DNA of 64,000 bases from Betaproteobacteria bacterium (GCA_016717855.1 JADKEV010000011.1:128459-192458); one strand, 5' to 3'; numbered from the stretch's first letter, positions 1 through 9,013 are shown. Notes: generated by a model from the sequence alone, not told the origin. Made by a program: numbers and translations.

Positions 1-381
1 GAGCAGGTAACGTCCGGCATGCTCCCCCTCGCCGAAGCCGACCATCACCCGGCCGGCGAACACAAATGTTGGCACGCCGGGCGGCCAGACCCCCGCATCG
101 CGGGAGACGGTGTTGAGCGCGTCGCGGGCCTCGGGGTCCTGGTCGACCGGCCGGTAGACGATGCGCAGCGCCGGCCGTTCGCGGGCGAGTTGCGCGAGAT
201 ACTTCTTGGCGGCGGCGCAATGCGGGCAGCCCTCGCGCACGAACACCTCGAGCACCGGCGCCGCGGCGGACGCCGATGCGGGTGCCGCATCCTCCGGCGC
301 TGCGCTGGTGCCGAAGGCCAGCGCAAACCCCAGCCCCAGGGCAATGGCGCGCAGCAGCCTGAGCGCGGCGGACGACGTCAT
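1..381 (-). CDS. Exported glutaredoxin/thioredoxin-like protein, C-terminus cut by window edge
   Basis: 127 codons are visible and the gene runs off the left edge. The N-terminus has a hydrophobic stretch (about residues 7-24) followed by an Ala/Pro-rich linker, as in an exported protein. A redox motif CPHC lies at residues 52-55, followed by a glutaredoxin-like segment with the VPTFVF cis-proline region. The start at 381 is the first ATG after an in-frame stop (an ATG just upstream reads straight into TGA). It is probably a periplasmic thiol-disulfide protein or the N-terminal redox domain of a larger membrane protein; the missing part decides this. Confidence 0.7.
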   Translation of the reverse strand, partial: MTSSAALRLLRAIALGLGFALAFGTSAAPEDAAPASASAAAPVLEVFVREGCPHCAAAKKYLAQLARERPALRIVYRPVDQDPEARDALNTVSRDAGVWPPGVPTFVFAGRVMVGFGEGEHAGRYLL

Positions 382-487
382 CGCAGCATCCCGCGAGCGC
401 CGGACGCCGCCCCTGAACGGAAGCCGCAATCGGGTGGCGTGTCCATGACTGGTTACACGAGGACTCGGCAGAAAACCCGTGACCCGC

Positions 488-951
488 TCAACCCTCCAGC
501 AGACTGCGCAGCATCCAGGCGGTTTTTTCGTGGACGTCCAGACGCTGGGTCAGCAGGTCGGCGGTCGGCTGGTCGTTCGCCGCATTCACCAGCGTGAACA
601 GCTTGCGTGCGGTGCGCGCGATCGCTTCCTGGGCGGCCACCAGATGGCGAACCATGTCGTCCGACCTGGGCACGCCCTCCACCTCCTTGATCGAGGCCAG
701 CTTCACGAATTCCTTGTAGGTCCCGGGCGCCGGATGGCCTAGCGCGCGAATGCGTTCGGCGATGACGTCGAGCGCATTCCACTGTTCGGTGTACTGGAGC
801 ATGAACATCTGGTGCAGGCTGTTGAAGTCGCGTCCGGTGACGTTCCAGTGGAAGTTGTGCGTCATCAGGTAGAGCGTGTAGCTGTCGGCGAGCAATTCGG
901 AAAGGCCCTGTGCGATCCTCTTGCGCTCGCCGGGGCCGCGGGCGGGGTCGC
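488..951 (-). CDS. dps: Dps-family DNA-binding ferritin, 5' end damaged
   Basis: Dps proteins form dodecamers that oxidise and store iron with H2O2 and bind DNA in stress. The core is clear: a LADSYTLYL helix, the ferroxidase segment THNFHWNV, an ALDVIAERIRALG helix with the D and E ligands, then PAPGTYKEF. It ends in EKTAWMLRSLLEG, typical of the family. About 150 residues are readable, but the first 10-20 residues, with the start codon and promoter, fall in the G/C homopolymer block immediately upstream. The open frame continues through that block only because it is poly-Gly/Pro; it should not be taken as protein. The left coding limit is firm, the right one approximate. Confidence 0.85.
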
Positions 952-1165
952 TCGGGGGGGGGTTGGGGGGTCCGGGCTCTTGGGTTTCTTTGTGGGTGTT
1001 CCCGGGGGGGGGGGGGGGGGGGGGGGTGTCCCCCCCCGGGCCCCCCCCCCGGGGGGCCCACGCGGCCCCGGGCCGCCCCCCCCCCCCCCTTCCCCCCCCC
1101 CCCCCCCCCGGCCCGGGGGCCGGGGCCCCGGCCCCGGGGGGGGGGGGGGCCCCCCCCCCCCTGGC
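948..1165. other. G/C homopolymer block, probable sequence artefact
   Basis: About 215 bases made almost only of long runs of G and C with very few A or T. It replaces the expected 5' end and promoter of dps. Similar but shorter blocks occur near 10,960-11,001 and 41,059-41,113. I read it as a sequencing or assembly fault; a real GC hairpin is possible but less likely, because a conserved gene loses its start exactly here. Confidence 0.65.
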
Positions 1166-1242
1166 GTCCCGGCGACTTGAAGCGGCAACGGCGCGGCAAG
1201 TGGGTTGCGGCCGGCGGTGTGGCTCACGGAAACGTAAACTGG

Positions 1243-2559
1243 TCACCGCCGCCGGCGCGGCTTGCGTCTCGCATACAGGGCCATCAATGGCGTCACCGAG
1301 ATGCCGTGGACCAGGACCGACGCGGCAACGGTCGTGAGCGTGATCGCGATCAGCAGGCTCGCCAGCGGCTCCGGCAAGCCGTGATTGATCGCGTACATCA
1401 GGTAGAAGATCGAGCCGATTCCGCGGATGCCGAACCAGGAAATCAGGATGCGCTGATCGCGCGATACGCCGCTCGCCCCCAGCAACCCCAGCCAGACGGA
1501 AACCGGACGCGCCACGAAGAACAAGAGCAGCAGGAACCAGATGGCGCGGTCAGGCAGATAGGTGTAGGAGAGCATCGCGCCGGTCACCAGCACCAGCACC
1601 ATTTCGGCGAGTCGCTCGAGTTGTCCGTTGAAGCCCTGCACCGCTTCGATCATGTACACGCCGGCGTGGTCGGAGTGGGTCGCGAGTCCTTTTTCACTTT
1701 CCGCGCCGAGGACGACAGTGACTTTCGCCGGGACTGCCGGGTTGCCGGACTTCGAGTGCTCCTTGATCCGTTGCAACGCGAGTCCTGCGGCGAACACCGC
1801 GAGAAAGCCCGACGCAAGGCTGAGTAGCGCGACGCCGTAGGCGATCGCGATCAGGCCAAGCGCCAGGAATTCGTCGAGCCCGACCGCCTCCTGATGCCGG
1901 GTGCGCAGGTACAGCACCAGCTTGCCGATCAACGCGCCAAGGGCGCCGCCGATCGCCAACCCGCCGGCGATGGCCCACACCACATCGACCGCCAGCCAGC
2001 GCCAGCCGCCGCCGAAATCGTGGAGGCCAAGCAGACCAAGTCCGAGCAGCACGACCGGAAACGCGGCGCCATCGTTGAGGCCGCCCTCGGCGGTCAGGCC
2101 GAAGCGGAGGCGGTCCCGATCCGACGAACCCTCGACCTGGACGTCCGATGCGAGCACGGGATCGGTCGGGGCCAGGATCGCGGCAAGGAGGATTGCCGCG
2201 CCCGTCGACAGATCGAACAGGAATATGCCGATGGCCGCGACGAACACCACCGTCAGCGCCATCGACGGGAATGCCAGGCGCAGCGGCAGGTACCAGCGTT
2301 GGTCGCGCAGCGGAACGCCGAGTTTCAGGCCGACGGCGAAGAGCGAGATGAGCAGCCCGACTTCCGCCACCTTTTCAAGCTCGGCGGAGTGCAGGAGTGG
2401 ATCCGGCGTCAGCAACGCCCATCCGGCCGGGCCGAGCGCGTAGCCGATGGCCAGAAAGAGTATCCCCGGGCTCAACGGCAGGCGCTTGAGCAGCGTGCCG
2501 AGCAGGGCCATCGTGATCAACGTGGCGCCGATGATGAGCGCCCAGATGGCGAAAAGCAT
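1243..2559 (-). CDS. Cation:proton antiporter, CPA1/NhaP type
   Basis: 438-residue integral membrane protein with about 12 hydrophobic segments, starting MLFAIWALIIGATLI. It has the transport-domain signatures of Na+/H+ exchangers: ILAPTDPVLASDVQV around residues 145-160 and EGGLNDGAAFPVVLL about 20 residues later, which carry the Asp-containing ion site. It would exchange Na+ or K+ for H+ across the inner membrane and serve pH or salt homeostasis. The length fits the family without a large C-terminal regulatory domain. It is transcribed toward dps and the homopolymer block, and nothing in the sequence links it to a pathway. Confidence 0.85.
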   Translation of the reverse strand: MLFAIWALIIGATLITMALLGTLLKRLPLSPGILFLAIGYALGPAGWALLTPDPLLHSAELEKVAEVGLLISLFAVGLKLGVPLRDQRWYLPLRLAFPSMALTVVFVAAIGIFLFDLSTGAAILLAAILAPTDPVLASDVQVEGSSDRDRLRFGLTAEGGLNDGAAFPVVLLGLGLLGLHDFGGGWRWLAVDVVWAIAGGLAIGGALGALIGKLVLYLRTRHQEAVGLDEFLALGLIAIAYGVALLSLASGFLAVFAAGLALQRIKEHSKSGNPAVPAKVTVVLGAESEKGLATHSDHAGVYMIEAVQGFNGQLERLAEMVLVLVTGAMLSYTYLPDRAIWFLLLLFFVARPVSVWLGLLGASGVSRDQRILISWFGIRGIGSIFYLMYAINHGLPEPLASLLIAITLTTVAASVLVHGISVTPLMALYARRKPRRRR

Positions 2560-2833
2560 CGAGGATTCCGGAATGCGCGGTGGCCGGTTGCGCCACTCGC
2601 ACGCGCCTGTTGTGCAGAATGGGCAGCCTAGCAGTCAGGATCGAATCGGTCCGTACGGTGACGCACCAAGACTGGAGCACCCAATCAGCGGGCGCATGAG
2701 GCCAGTCAAATCCGAGGGAAGAGGTCGACCCGATTCGCAAGAGAGTAAGGACTTCAAAGGAGTGCTGACTCTGACCCGAATGTTCTCCGCAAGTAGCGCA
2801 CACCGGTCCGATGGAAGTATCGATCGAAAGGGA

Positions 2834-2950
2834 CTACCTGAACCGCAGATCGTTCCAGAGTTTGACCATTTCGGCCACGTCATCCCAATTCATCAAGGGG
2901 TCAAGCATCTCGGAGAAGTACCAGCCAATCGACATGGCCCGCCGCTCATG
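2834..2950 (-). pseudogene. Possible remnant of an FMN-dependent alpha-hydroxy-acid dehydrogenase
   Basis: The stretch between the antiporter and the solute-binding protein (2,560-3,163) has no intact gene. On the minus strand one frame reads MSIGWYFSEMLDPLM then NWDDVAEMVKLWNDL and stops at TAG (2836-2834). The D-P-x-x-x-W-D-D-x-x-x-M/L-x-x-L-W pattern resembles the segment before the FMN barrel lysine of lactate/mandelate dehydrogenases (DPSLTWDDIxWLRxLW). Only about 35 residues match by eye and the frame is lost upstream. It may be a decayed fragment or chance; I see nothing else in this gap. Confidence 0.25.
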
Positions 2951-3163
2951 TCGACATGCTCATCCAGCTGGGGCATCAAGAGCGACAGAACGGCTTCATC
3001 AGGACAGTTCGAACACGGTTCTGCCTGCAAGGCTGCTCGTTTCATCCAGGCTTTCTCAACCGCTGCAAGGCCGGCCCGCCAGGCGCTTCCGAAACGCCGT
3101 TGGGCCTGGAGGTCGGGTCACTTCGGTGCCTTGTGCAATTGCAGTGAAGGAACATTACGCCGA

Positions 3164-3892
3164 CTACTTGATTGCGGAGAGTCCCTGCACGCCGTGGCGC
3201 GCGATCGCGCGGGCCACGAATCCGGACGCATTGACGTCTTCCACGAATGCCTTGAGATACGCTGCCGCCGCGCTCCGGTCGCGCGGCGTGCCGAGGCCAT
3301 GATTCACGGTCATGAACGTGCCTTCGAGCAATCGCGCACCGGGCAGCTTGTCCATGGATTCGAGCAGCGCGGGCTTCAACCCCGCCAGCGCGTCGGCGCG
3401 CCGGTCGTTGAAGCAGGCTATCGATTCCCGGAAATTCTTCGTTCGAACCAGCGTGGCGTGGCGCAGCGTTCGCGTCAGGTAGAGCTCGTAACCCGCCTTG
3501 TCCGGCGCGGCGATGCGAACGCCGGAGGCATCGACCTGCGCCACGGCACGCAGCGCCGAATCCGCGTGCACCGCGTACGTGGCCTCGATCGCGGTGATCG
3601 GCGGCGAGAACGCGATGGTCTGCGCGCGCGCCGGTTCGATCGCGAGTATCGCGACGTCCCAGGTCCCCGTCGCGGCTGCGTCCGCCACCTCGCCCGGCGT
3701 CTCGAAGACGACGAACTCGACCGGCACGCCGAGGCGCGACGCCAGCTCGCGCATCAGGTCGACGCTCACCCCGTGCAACTCCCCGGTGGTGGCGTCCTTC
3801 GACGTGAACAGGCCGTTGCTGAGGTTCATGCCCGGGCGCAGTTTGCCCGCGGGCGCCAGCCCGGAGCGTGCGGCCTCGTCCGGCGCCGTCAT
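3164..3892 (-). CDS. Transporter substrate-binding domain protein (SBP_bac_3) without signal peptide
   Basis: 242 residues with the amino-acid-type solute-binding fold: LAPAGKLRPGMN near the start, GVSVDLMRELASRLGVPVEFV, a central GTWDVAILAIEPARAQTIAFSPP, and a C-terminal LKAFVEDVNASGFV helix. ATG 3892 overlaps the TGA of the upstream lipoprotein gene (ATGA), so translation is probably coupled. There is no signal peptide, which is unusual for a periplasmic receptor; similar signal-less proteins exist in this family, and the lipoprotein's anchor is not fused in frame. Either it acts in the cytoplasm or an indel separates it from an export signal. No permease or ATPase gene is adjacent. Confidence 0.8.
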   Translation of the reverse strand: MTAPDEAARSGLAPAGKLRPGMNLSNGLFTSKDATTGELHGVSVDLMRELASRLGVPVEFVVFETPGEVADAAATGTWDVAILAIEPARAQTIAFSPPITAIEATYAVHADSALRAVAQVDASGVRIAAPDKAGYELYLTRTLRHATLVRTKNFRESIACFNDRRADALAGLKPALLESMDKLPGARLLEGTFMTVNHGLGTPRDRSAAAAYLKAFVEDVNASGFVARAIARHGVQGLSAIK

Positions 3893-4125
3893 TTCGGCAG
3901 CAGTGGCTGAACCGGCCCGGCGGCTCTGGGCGGCGCCGGATCGGTTCCGAGACCCGCCGCGTTGGTGAGTGTGCGTCCGGTGACGATCGCGACTTCGACA
4001 GTCCCCGAGAAAAATCCCCCGACAAGCGACGCCCCGGCGGCGATCGGCTCGGACGCGCAACCGGAGACCGCTACGGCAGCCGCGGCCAGCGCGAGACGCA
4101 CGCAATAGGTGTGCATGGTGTTCAT
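3889..4125 (-). CDS. Small lipoprotein
   Basis: 78 residues, MNTMHTYCVRLALAAAAVAVSG followed by the lipobox Cys (SGC), so the mature protein would be lipid-anchored and about 56 residues long. The mature part is rich in Gly/Ala (VGGFFSG, VTGRTLTNAAGLG) and has no family I recognise. The start at 4125 is chosen because AGGAG lies seven bases upstream; the in-frame ATG at 4143 lacks this. It sits 85 bases downstream of the sialidase-like gene and overlaps the solute-binding protein gene by four bases. Confidence 0.65.
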   Translation of the reverse strand: MNTMHTYCVRLALAAAAVAVSGCASEPIAAGASLVGGFFSGTVEVAIVTGRTLTNAAGLGTDPAPPRAAGPVQPLLPK

Positions 4126-4210
4126 GGATTTGCTCCTTTCCATCTGGTGAGTTGCGCGCGCCGCCGCGAGAGTTCAGAAAATTCGCGCTTGCTCCCTTTC
4201 TTCTTTCGAC

Positions 4211-6130
4211 TCAAGGAAAGAAGGCGGCGACGATGTCGGTGCGGTTCGACGTATTGCCCGTGTTGGTCCGGGCGTAGAACGGGACGAAGGTGTTGCCCAT
4301 CGTGGCCAGTCCCTGGTAGTCGCCGAGGAAGATGCCGTTCGCGTTCGGCGCGATCGCGAGGTCGAACGGGCCATCGACATGCGTCTCGGACCAATGCACG
4401 CCGTCGGTCGAGCGCGCCAGCCAGTAGTCGGTCGGCAATGTCGCTGGATCGGCGGTGTTGTTGCGCAGATCGTAGTAGGTGACGCCGATGGTGCCGTCAC
4501 GCGCGATGGCGATCGCGGGCGTGAACGCCTGCGTGCCGAGATCGGGGCTGACCTGCGCGGGCGCCGACCAGGCGAGTCCGCCGTCGGTCGAGCGGCTGAT
4601 GAGCACGGCATCGCGCGCGTCGCCGGCCGTCCGGGCGTCCTGCCATACGACGAACAGCCGCCCCTGGCGGTCCACGGTGATTTGTCCCAGGTTGGTGCCA
4701 TCGCGGATGCGCGTCCCGGTGTCCGGGTCGCGGGTGCCGGCCGACATCACGGTGGCGACATCGACGGGCGCCGACCACGTAACACCCTTGTCGGCGGAAC
4801 GCAGCAATCGAAGGCGCGGCTGCGCTGCCCCTGGCGAGTTGTCGAATTCGGTAAAGAAGTTGATCAACGTGCCGTCCGGCAGGACGACGATCTGGTTGTT
4901 CAAGGTCGACCGGACTGCGCCGGGGTTGTAGATGATCCGCGCCGGTTCCCAGGTATCGCCACCGTCGGCGGTTCGCGCGAACCACGTCGGGCCCTCGGCT
5001 TCCGTCGTCAGGTCGACGCGGTCCCAGATCACATAGACGTAGCGCGCGTCGGTCGGATCCGCCGCAATGGTTTCCTTGTCGTTGAGCATCGGGTCGGCGT
5101 CCTGCCGCACGAGGATCGGCGTCTCCCAGGTGACGCCGCCGTCGCGCGAGCGGCTGACCGCCAGCGCATTGAGCGAGCCGTCCTCCAGTGCGCGTCCCAC
5201 GGCGAGGGCGATCTGGAAGGCGGCGCCGTTCGGGGAAAACGTCACCCAGGGGTCGGAGGCCCGCCGGAAGTCCCCATTGTTGCCCGGCGTGCCGCCGGTG
5301 CAGCGCGAAAAGGGCGCGGCGGACAGTTGCCACGACCGGCCGCCGTCGAACGATGCGGCGGCAACGAGGCCGCGCGCCGATCCGTTGCTCCAGCGATCCT
5401 GTTGCCACACGCCGATCAGGTTGTCCGGCGCGCGCGGGTTGACCGCCAGAAACGGCTCGACCTCCGCATTGGTGTACATGACTCCCGGCGTGTCGAGCTG
5501 CTCGCACCCGCTTGTGAATTCGGAAAGTCCGCTGACCACCACGCGTGCGGCACGCGCCGGCGTTGTGATGCCTGAGTCGGCGCACATCACCGTGCCTTCG
5601 GCGGCCCAGCCGATCGCGGTCATCTCGACATGGAGGTCGCCGTCGGTGGTGTAGCGATGATTGGAGTCGGCTTGCGCGAAGCGGCGGTTGTAGTTGCGCA
5701 GCACCGGCACCGTGGCGGCCGGGCAGGCACCCCCGACGGGGAGCCTGGCGTGGAAGGCGATGCCCTCGAAATGCCACCCGGGATCCCGCTTCACCGCCGC
5801 GCACTCGAGCGGATCCGCGGTGTAGAAGTGCGAGTTCGGACCGCCGTCGGCGACATTGCCGTAGAAGCGGCAGACCGGGACGGCGTCGGGCGGGGCCAAG
5901 AGCGCGTCCGCATAGGCGCCGAAGACGCGGGCCGTGCGATGCCAGCCGGGTCCGGCGGCGCCACGATCGATGCCGTCGGCCTCCGCGGCGGAGATGGTCA
6001 CGAAATAGTGATCGAGGTTCGCGTTATAGAACTCGATGACGGGGTCAGCGGCCTGCGCCGCGGCGCCCGCCATGCCGAACGCCAGCGCGACTGCCTGCGC
6101 GAACATCTGCCCGATTCCCGAGATTCGCAT
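4211..6130 (-). CDS. Secreted sialidase-like beta-propeller protein with N-terminal DUF5648 domain
   Basis: 639 residues. A signal peptide (about residues 1-30, ending AAAQA) is followed by a DUF5648-type domain (about 30-180) with FYNANLDHYFVT, VCRFYGNV and SNHRYTTDG. The rest carries at least five Asp-box repeats of the BNR/sialidase type (for example SRDGGVTWETP, TADGGDTWEP, SADKGVTWSAP, STDGGLAWSAP), spaced like blades of a six-bladed propeller. It could bind or cleave glycans outside the cell, but the catalytic Arg triad was not verified, so activity is open. The start at 6130 has AGAAAGGG upstream; an upstream in-frame ATG at 6205 is less likely. A second DUF5648 protein lies at 55,267. 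Confidence 0.8.
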   Translation of the reverse strand: MRISGIGQMFAQAVALAFGMAGAAAQAADPVIEFYNANLDHYFVTISAAEADGIDRGAAGPGWHRTARVFGAYADALLAPPDAVPVCRFYGNVADGGPNSHFYTADPLECAAVKRDPGWHFEGIAFHARLPVGGACPAATVPVLRNYNRRFAQADSNHRYTTDGDLHVEMTAIGWAAEGTVMCADSGITTPARAARVVVSGLSEFTSGCEQLDTPGVMYTNAEVEPFLAVNPRAPDNLIGVWQQDRWSNGSARGLVAAASFDGGRSWQLSAAPFSRCTGGTPGNNGDFRRASDPWVTFSPNGAAFQIALAVGRALEDGSLNALAVSRSRDGGVTWETPILVRQDADPMLNDKETIAADPTDARYVYVIWDRVDLTTEAEGPTWFARTADGGDTWEPARIIYNPGAVRSTLNNQIVVLPDGTLINFFTEFDNSPGAAQPRLRLLRSADKGVTWSAPVDVATVMSAGTRDPDTGTRIRDGTNLGQITVDRQGRLFVVWQDARTAGDARDAVLISRSTDGGLAWSAPAQVSPDLGTQAFTPAIAIARDGTIGVTYYDLRNNTADPATLPTDYWLARSTDGVHWSETHVDGPFDLAIAPNANGIFLGDYQGLATMGNTFVPFYARTNTGNTSNRTDIVAAFFP

Positions 6131-6311
6131 AGCCCCGACCCTTTCTGCCTGGATTGCCCGTGCGGCGGTGGTGCATGCTAGCAGAGCGATTGACAAAGTG
6201 AGCACAAGATCGACTACGCTTGACTTACCATGTGATGCAAATTAGGGTGGACGTTCTCCGTCCTCCCCCAGGATCCCACATGTCGACGCTTTCGCGCGCG
6301 TCCGGTCGCGG
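6131..6311. promoter_or_regulatory. Divergent region between sialidase-like and enolase-superfamily genes
   Basis: 180 bases with an AT-richer core around 6,190-6,245, where promoters for both genes are expected. No operator could be identified by eye. Confidence 0.35.
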
Positions 6312-7436
6312 ATGATCGTCGACGTCGCCGCACTTTCCGCCCGGATCTCCGCGAAGACCGTGTGGACCTTCGTGCGCGCCCGCGATGCCGCCGGCCGCAC
6401 GGGCTGGGGCGAGGCGACGCTGCAGGGCGAAGCCGCCGCGATTCACGCGCATGTCGCCCGGTTGGCGCCGGTCATCGTCAATCGCCCGCTGCCAGCGCCG
6501 CTCGCGGCGGCCGCCATGGCCGGCACGCTCGGCGGCAGCGCGGCCGAGGCCGCCGCGATCAGCGCCGTCGACCAGGCGCTCTGGGACATCGCCGCGCAAG
6601 AGCGCGGCCAGCCGCTCGCGCACGCGCTCGGCAGTCCCCGCCGGTCCACGATCGAGCTTTACGCCAACATCAATCGCGGCACGCTCGAGCGCAGCCCGGC
6701 CGGGTTTGCCACGCGTGCGCAGGCAGCGGCGAGCGGCGGGTTCGCTGCGATCAAGATCGCGCCGTTCGACGACGTGCGTCCAGAGAGCGTCGCGACGCCC
6801 GAGGGGCGCCGCCTGATGGCGGCCGGCATCGAACGCGTCGCCGCGGTGCGCGACTCCATAGGGCCCGAGCGGGCGTTGCTGGTCGACTGTCACTGGCGGC
6901 TTACCGAGGCCGCGGCCAGCGAGATCCTGCGCGAGCTCGAACCGCTGCGCCTCTACTGGTTCGAATGCCCGCTGCCGGAAGAACCGGGGAACTTTGCCGC
7001 GCTGCGCCGGCTGCGCTCGCAGGCCAACGCTGCCGGCGTGCGGCTGGCCGGCTGCGAGTCGCTCACCGGCGTGGCCGCTTTCGAATCGTTCCTCGACGGG
7101 GGCGTCTACGACGCGATCATGCCCGACGTGAAATACGCCGGCGGCCTGCTCGAGATCCTGCGCATCGGCGACGCTGCGGCGCGGCACGGCACGATCTGCT
7201 CGCCGCACAATCCGAGCGGCCCGATCGCGCATGCGCACAGCGTGCATGTCAGCGCACTGCTGGCCGATTGCCCATTTCTCGAATTCCAGCTCGGCGAAAG
7301 CCCGCTGTTCTTCGACCTCATCGACGGCACGCTGCCCAACCCGGAGAAGGGGAGCAGTGCCTTGCCCGAAGGCAACGGACTTGGCGTCGGCATCGACTTC
7401 GCCCGGTTGCAGCCGCTGCTGCTCGAAATCGCCTGA
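6312..7436 (+). CDS. Enolase-superfamily dehydratase/racemase (mandelate racemase/muconate lactonizing type)
   Basis: 374 residues with the capping domain first and the barrel after. Visible catalytic residues are Lys148 (AIKIAPF), metal ligands Asp192 (VDCHW), Glu218 (FECPLP) and about Glu249 (GCESL), and a His near residue 299 (CSPHNPSGP). Such enzymes abstract an alpha-proton from carboxylate substrates such as sugar acids or muconates. The substrate cannot be read from sequence. It is followed 24 bases later by a Bug-type receptor gene, a pairing often seen in acid-sugar or aromatic-acid uptake and catabolism. It is divergent from the sialidase-like gene with a 180-base shared upstream region. 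Confidence 0.85.
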   Translation: MIVDVAALSARISAKTVWTFVRARDAAGRTGWGEATLQGEAAAIHAHVARLAPVIVNRPLPAPLAAAAMAGTLGGSAAEAAAISAVDQALWDIAAQERGQPLAHALGSPRRSTIELYANINRGTLERSPAGFATRAQAAASGGFAAIKIAPFDDVRPESVATPEGRRLMAAGIERVAAVRDSIGPERALLVDCHWRLTEAAASEILRELEPLRLYWFECPLPEEPGNFAALRRLRSQANAAGVRLAGCESLTGVAAFESFLDGGVYDAIMPDVKYAGGLLEILRIGDAAARHGTICSPHNPSGPIAHAHSVHVSALLADCPFLEFQLGESPLFFDLIDGTLPNPEKGSSALPEGNGLGVGIDFARLQPLLLEIA

Positions 7437-7460
7437 CCAGTTCCGAACCCGGAGGCCACA

Positions 7461-7975
7461 ATGCTCAACTTCCCTGCTCGCCGCTTATCCCTTTCGTTCC
7501 TCGCCTGCGTGTTGAGCGCCGGCGCCGCCGCGCAGCCTATGTGGCCGGAGCCGCCGATCCAGATGATCGTGCCGTTTCCGGCCGGTGGCGGGGTCGACGT
7601 GATCGCGCGGCCGTTCGCCGAAATGTTCGGCGCGCTCCTGCAACAACCGGTCGTCGTGATGCCGCGCGATGGCGCGGTGGGCACCATCGGCATGGGCGTG
7701 GTGGCCGCCGCGAAGCCCGACGGCTACACGCTGGCGTTCACGCCGAATGGTCCGGTGACCGTGCAGCCGCACGTGATCCCGACCCTGGCGTACAGGATGG
7801 ACAGCCTGCAGCCCCTCTGCCAGATTTTCGCCGTGCAGTACGTGCTGGCGGTGCGCCCGGACAGCCGTACAGGTCGCTCGGCGAACTGATCGCGGCAGCC
7901 AAGGCGCAGCCCGGCAAGCTGTCGTACGGCTTCGGCGGCGTCGCCACCGCGCCGCACCTGGCGATCAGCCAACTC
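7461..7975 (+). pseudogene. Bug/TctC-type solute receptor, frameshifted and truncated
   Basis: The gene starts well, with GGAGG upstream of ATG 7461 and a signal peptide ending SAGAAAQP, then PPIQMIVPFPAGGGVDVIARP typical of Bug receptors. Near 7863 the frame shifts by one base: PYRSLGELIAAAKAQPGKLSYG continues in another frame. After HLAISQLT (about 7,975) the homology ends abruptly and AT-richer sequence upstream of the next gene begins. Only about 170 of the usual 320 residues remain. The missing half points to a real deletion or a mis-join; the single-base shift alone could be a read error. Confidence 0.75.
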
Positions 7976-8064
7976 ACGAACATTTCCAATTTCTCCACCA
8001 CTCGAAGCTCCAGAATATTCGCATAAAATTCGAGCCTGACACCTTTTCCCCTTCCTCGCTGATC

Positions 8065-8535
8065 ATGCGCATCGAACTGGACGACCTATCCCGCCCGGCG
8101 GTGCACGCGCTGCTGAGCGAGCATCTGGCCAACATGTACGAGCTGTCCCCTGCTGACAAGGTCTTTGCCCTGGACCTGGCGGGGCTGCGTGCGGCCGACA
8201 TCACCTTCTGGACGGTCTGGGATGACGGGGTTCTGCTCGGCTGCGGCGCGCTCAAGGAGCTTTCCGCCACGCACGGCGAGGTCAAGTCGATGCGCACCCC
8301 GAGAGCCTTGCGGCGCCGCGGTGCGGGCCGCAAGGTGCTGGCCCACATCATCGACGTCGCCATGGAGCGCGGGTACGCGATACTCAGCCTGGAAACCGGG
8401 TCCCATCCGGCCTTCCTGCCCGCGCAGAAGCTGTACCAGGCATTCGGCTTTGAGTACTGCGGGCCGTTCGGCAGCTACCGGGCCGATCCCAACAGTGTGT
8501 TCATGTCCCGGCGCGTGGGTCCCGTTGCGATGTAG
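8065..8535 (+). CDS. GNAT-family N-acetyltransferase
   Basis: 156 residues. The core reads LGCGALKEL, then the acetyl-CoA loop region with MRTPRALRRRGAGRKVLAHII (R-R-x-G-x-G/A), then LSLETGSHPAFLPAQKLYQAFGF, close to the YsnE/PaiA-like GNAT group. It would transfer acetyl from acetyl-CoA to an amine; the substrate is unknown. The start has a comparatively AT-rich leader (about 7,976-8,040) that may hold its promoter. It is a single gene between a broken receptor and a YCII protein. Confidence 0.85.
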   Translation: MRIELDDLSRPAVHALLSEHLANMYELSPADKVFALDLAGLRAADITFWTVWDDGVLLGCGALKELSATHGEVKSMRTPRALRRRGAGRKVLAHIIDVAMERGYAILSLETGSHPAFLPAQKLYQAFGFEYCGPFGSYRADPNSVFMSRRVGPVAM

Positions 8536-8651
8536 CCGATCGCCCGGGGCGTGCCGAGGTGGACCCTGCGCACCCGCGAAGTGCCGGCGAGCCGGCCGGC
8601 CCCGTACGCGACACTACATTGGTCGCGTGGATCAACGCAAAGGAGTGACTC

Positions 8652-9002
8652 ATGAAGAAGTTCGTCGCGATTTACCTCGGCGCCGCGTCGGCGATGGATG
8701 CGTGGAACAAGCTGGACGAAGCGCAACGCAAGCAGCGCGAAAAGGCCGGCATGGAGGCCTGGGGAAAGTGGGTGCAGGCCAACCAGGCGGCCATCGTCGA
8801 CATGGGATCGCCGCTCGGCAAGACCAAGCGCATCTCGGCGCAGGGGATCGCGGACATCCGGAACGACATGGCGGCCTACACGATCGTGCAAGCCGCATCG
8901 CACGCCGCCGCGGCGAAGCTTTTCGAGAACCATCCGCACTTCACGATATTCCCCGGCGACGCGGTCGAGATCATGGAGTCGCTGCCGTTGCCGGCCATGT
9001 GA
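8652..9002 (+). CDS. YCII-related domain protein
   Basis: 116 residues, starting MKKFVAIYLG with AAAGGAG eight bases upstream of ATG 8652. The pattern of a short beta-strand, a helix with EAWGKWVQANQAAIVDMGSPLG, and ITxG-like strands (TIVQAASHAAAAKLFENHPHF) matches the small ferredoxin-like YCII/DGPF family. Members are found with sigma factors or as stand-alone proteins; no biochemical role can be claimed. It faces a convergent Bug receptor gene 11 bases away. Confidence 0.7.
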   Translation: MKKFVAIYLGAASAMDAWNKLDEAQRKQREKAGMEAWGKWVQANQAAIVDMGSPLGKTKRISAQGIADIRNDMAAYTIVQAASHAAAAKLFENHPHFTIFPGDAVEIMESLPLPAM

Positions 9003-9013
9003 TGCGCCGGGAC

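Noticed and set aside
948..1165. G-quadruplex or giant regulatory hairpin upstream of dps
   Set aside because: The block replaces conserved coding sequence and resembles two other blocks, so an artefact is more likely.
2447..3910. Long plus-strand open frame of 487 codons opposite the antiporter start and the solute-binding protein
   Set aside because: Composition is Arg/Gly-rich, with no domain signal. It is the antisense shadow of genes with third-position GC bias.
3893..4105. N-terminal extension of the solute-binding protein by 71 residues
   Set aside because: The extension is Arg-rich and is the out-of-frame shadow of the lipoprotein gene.
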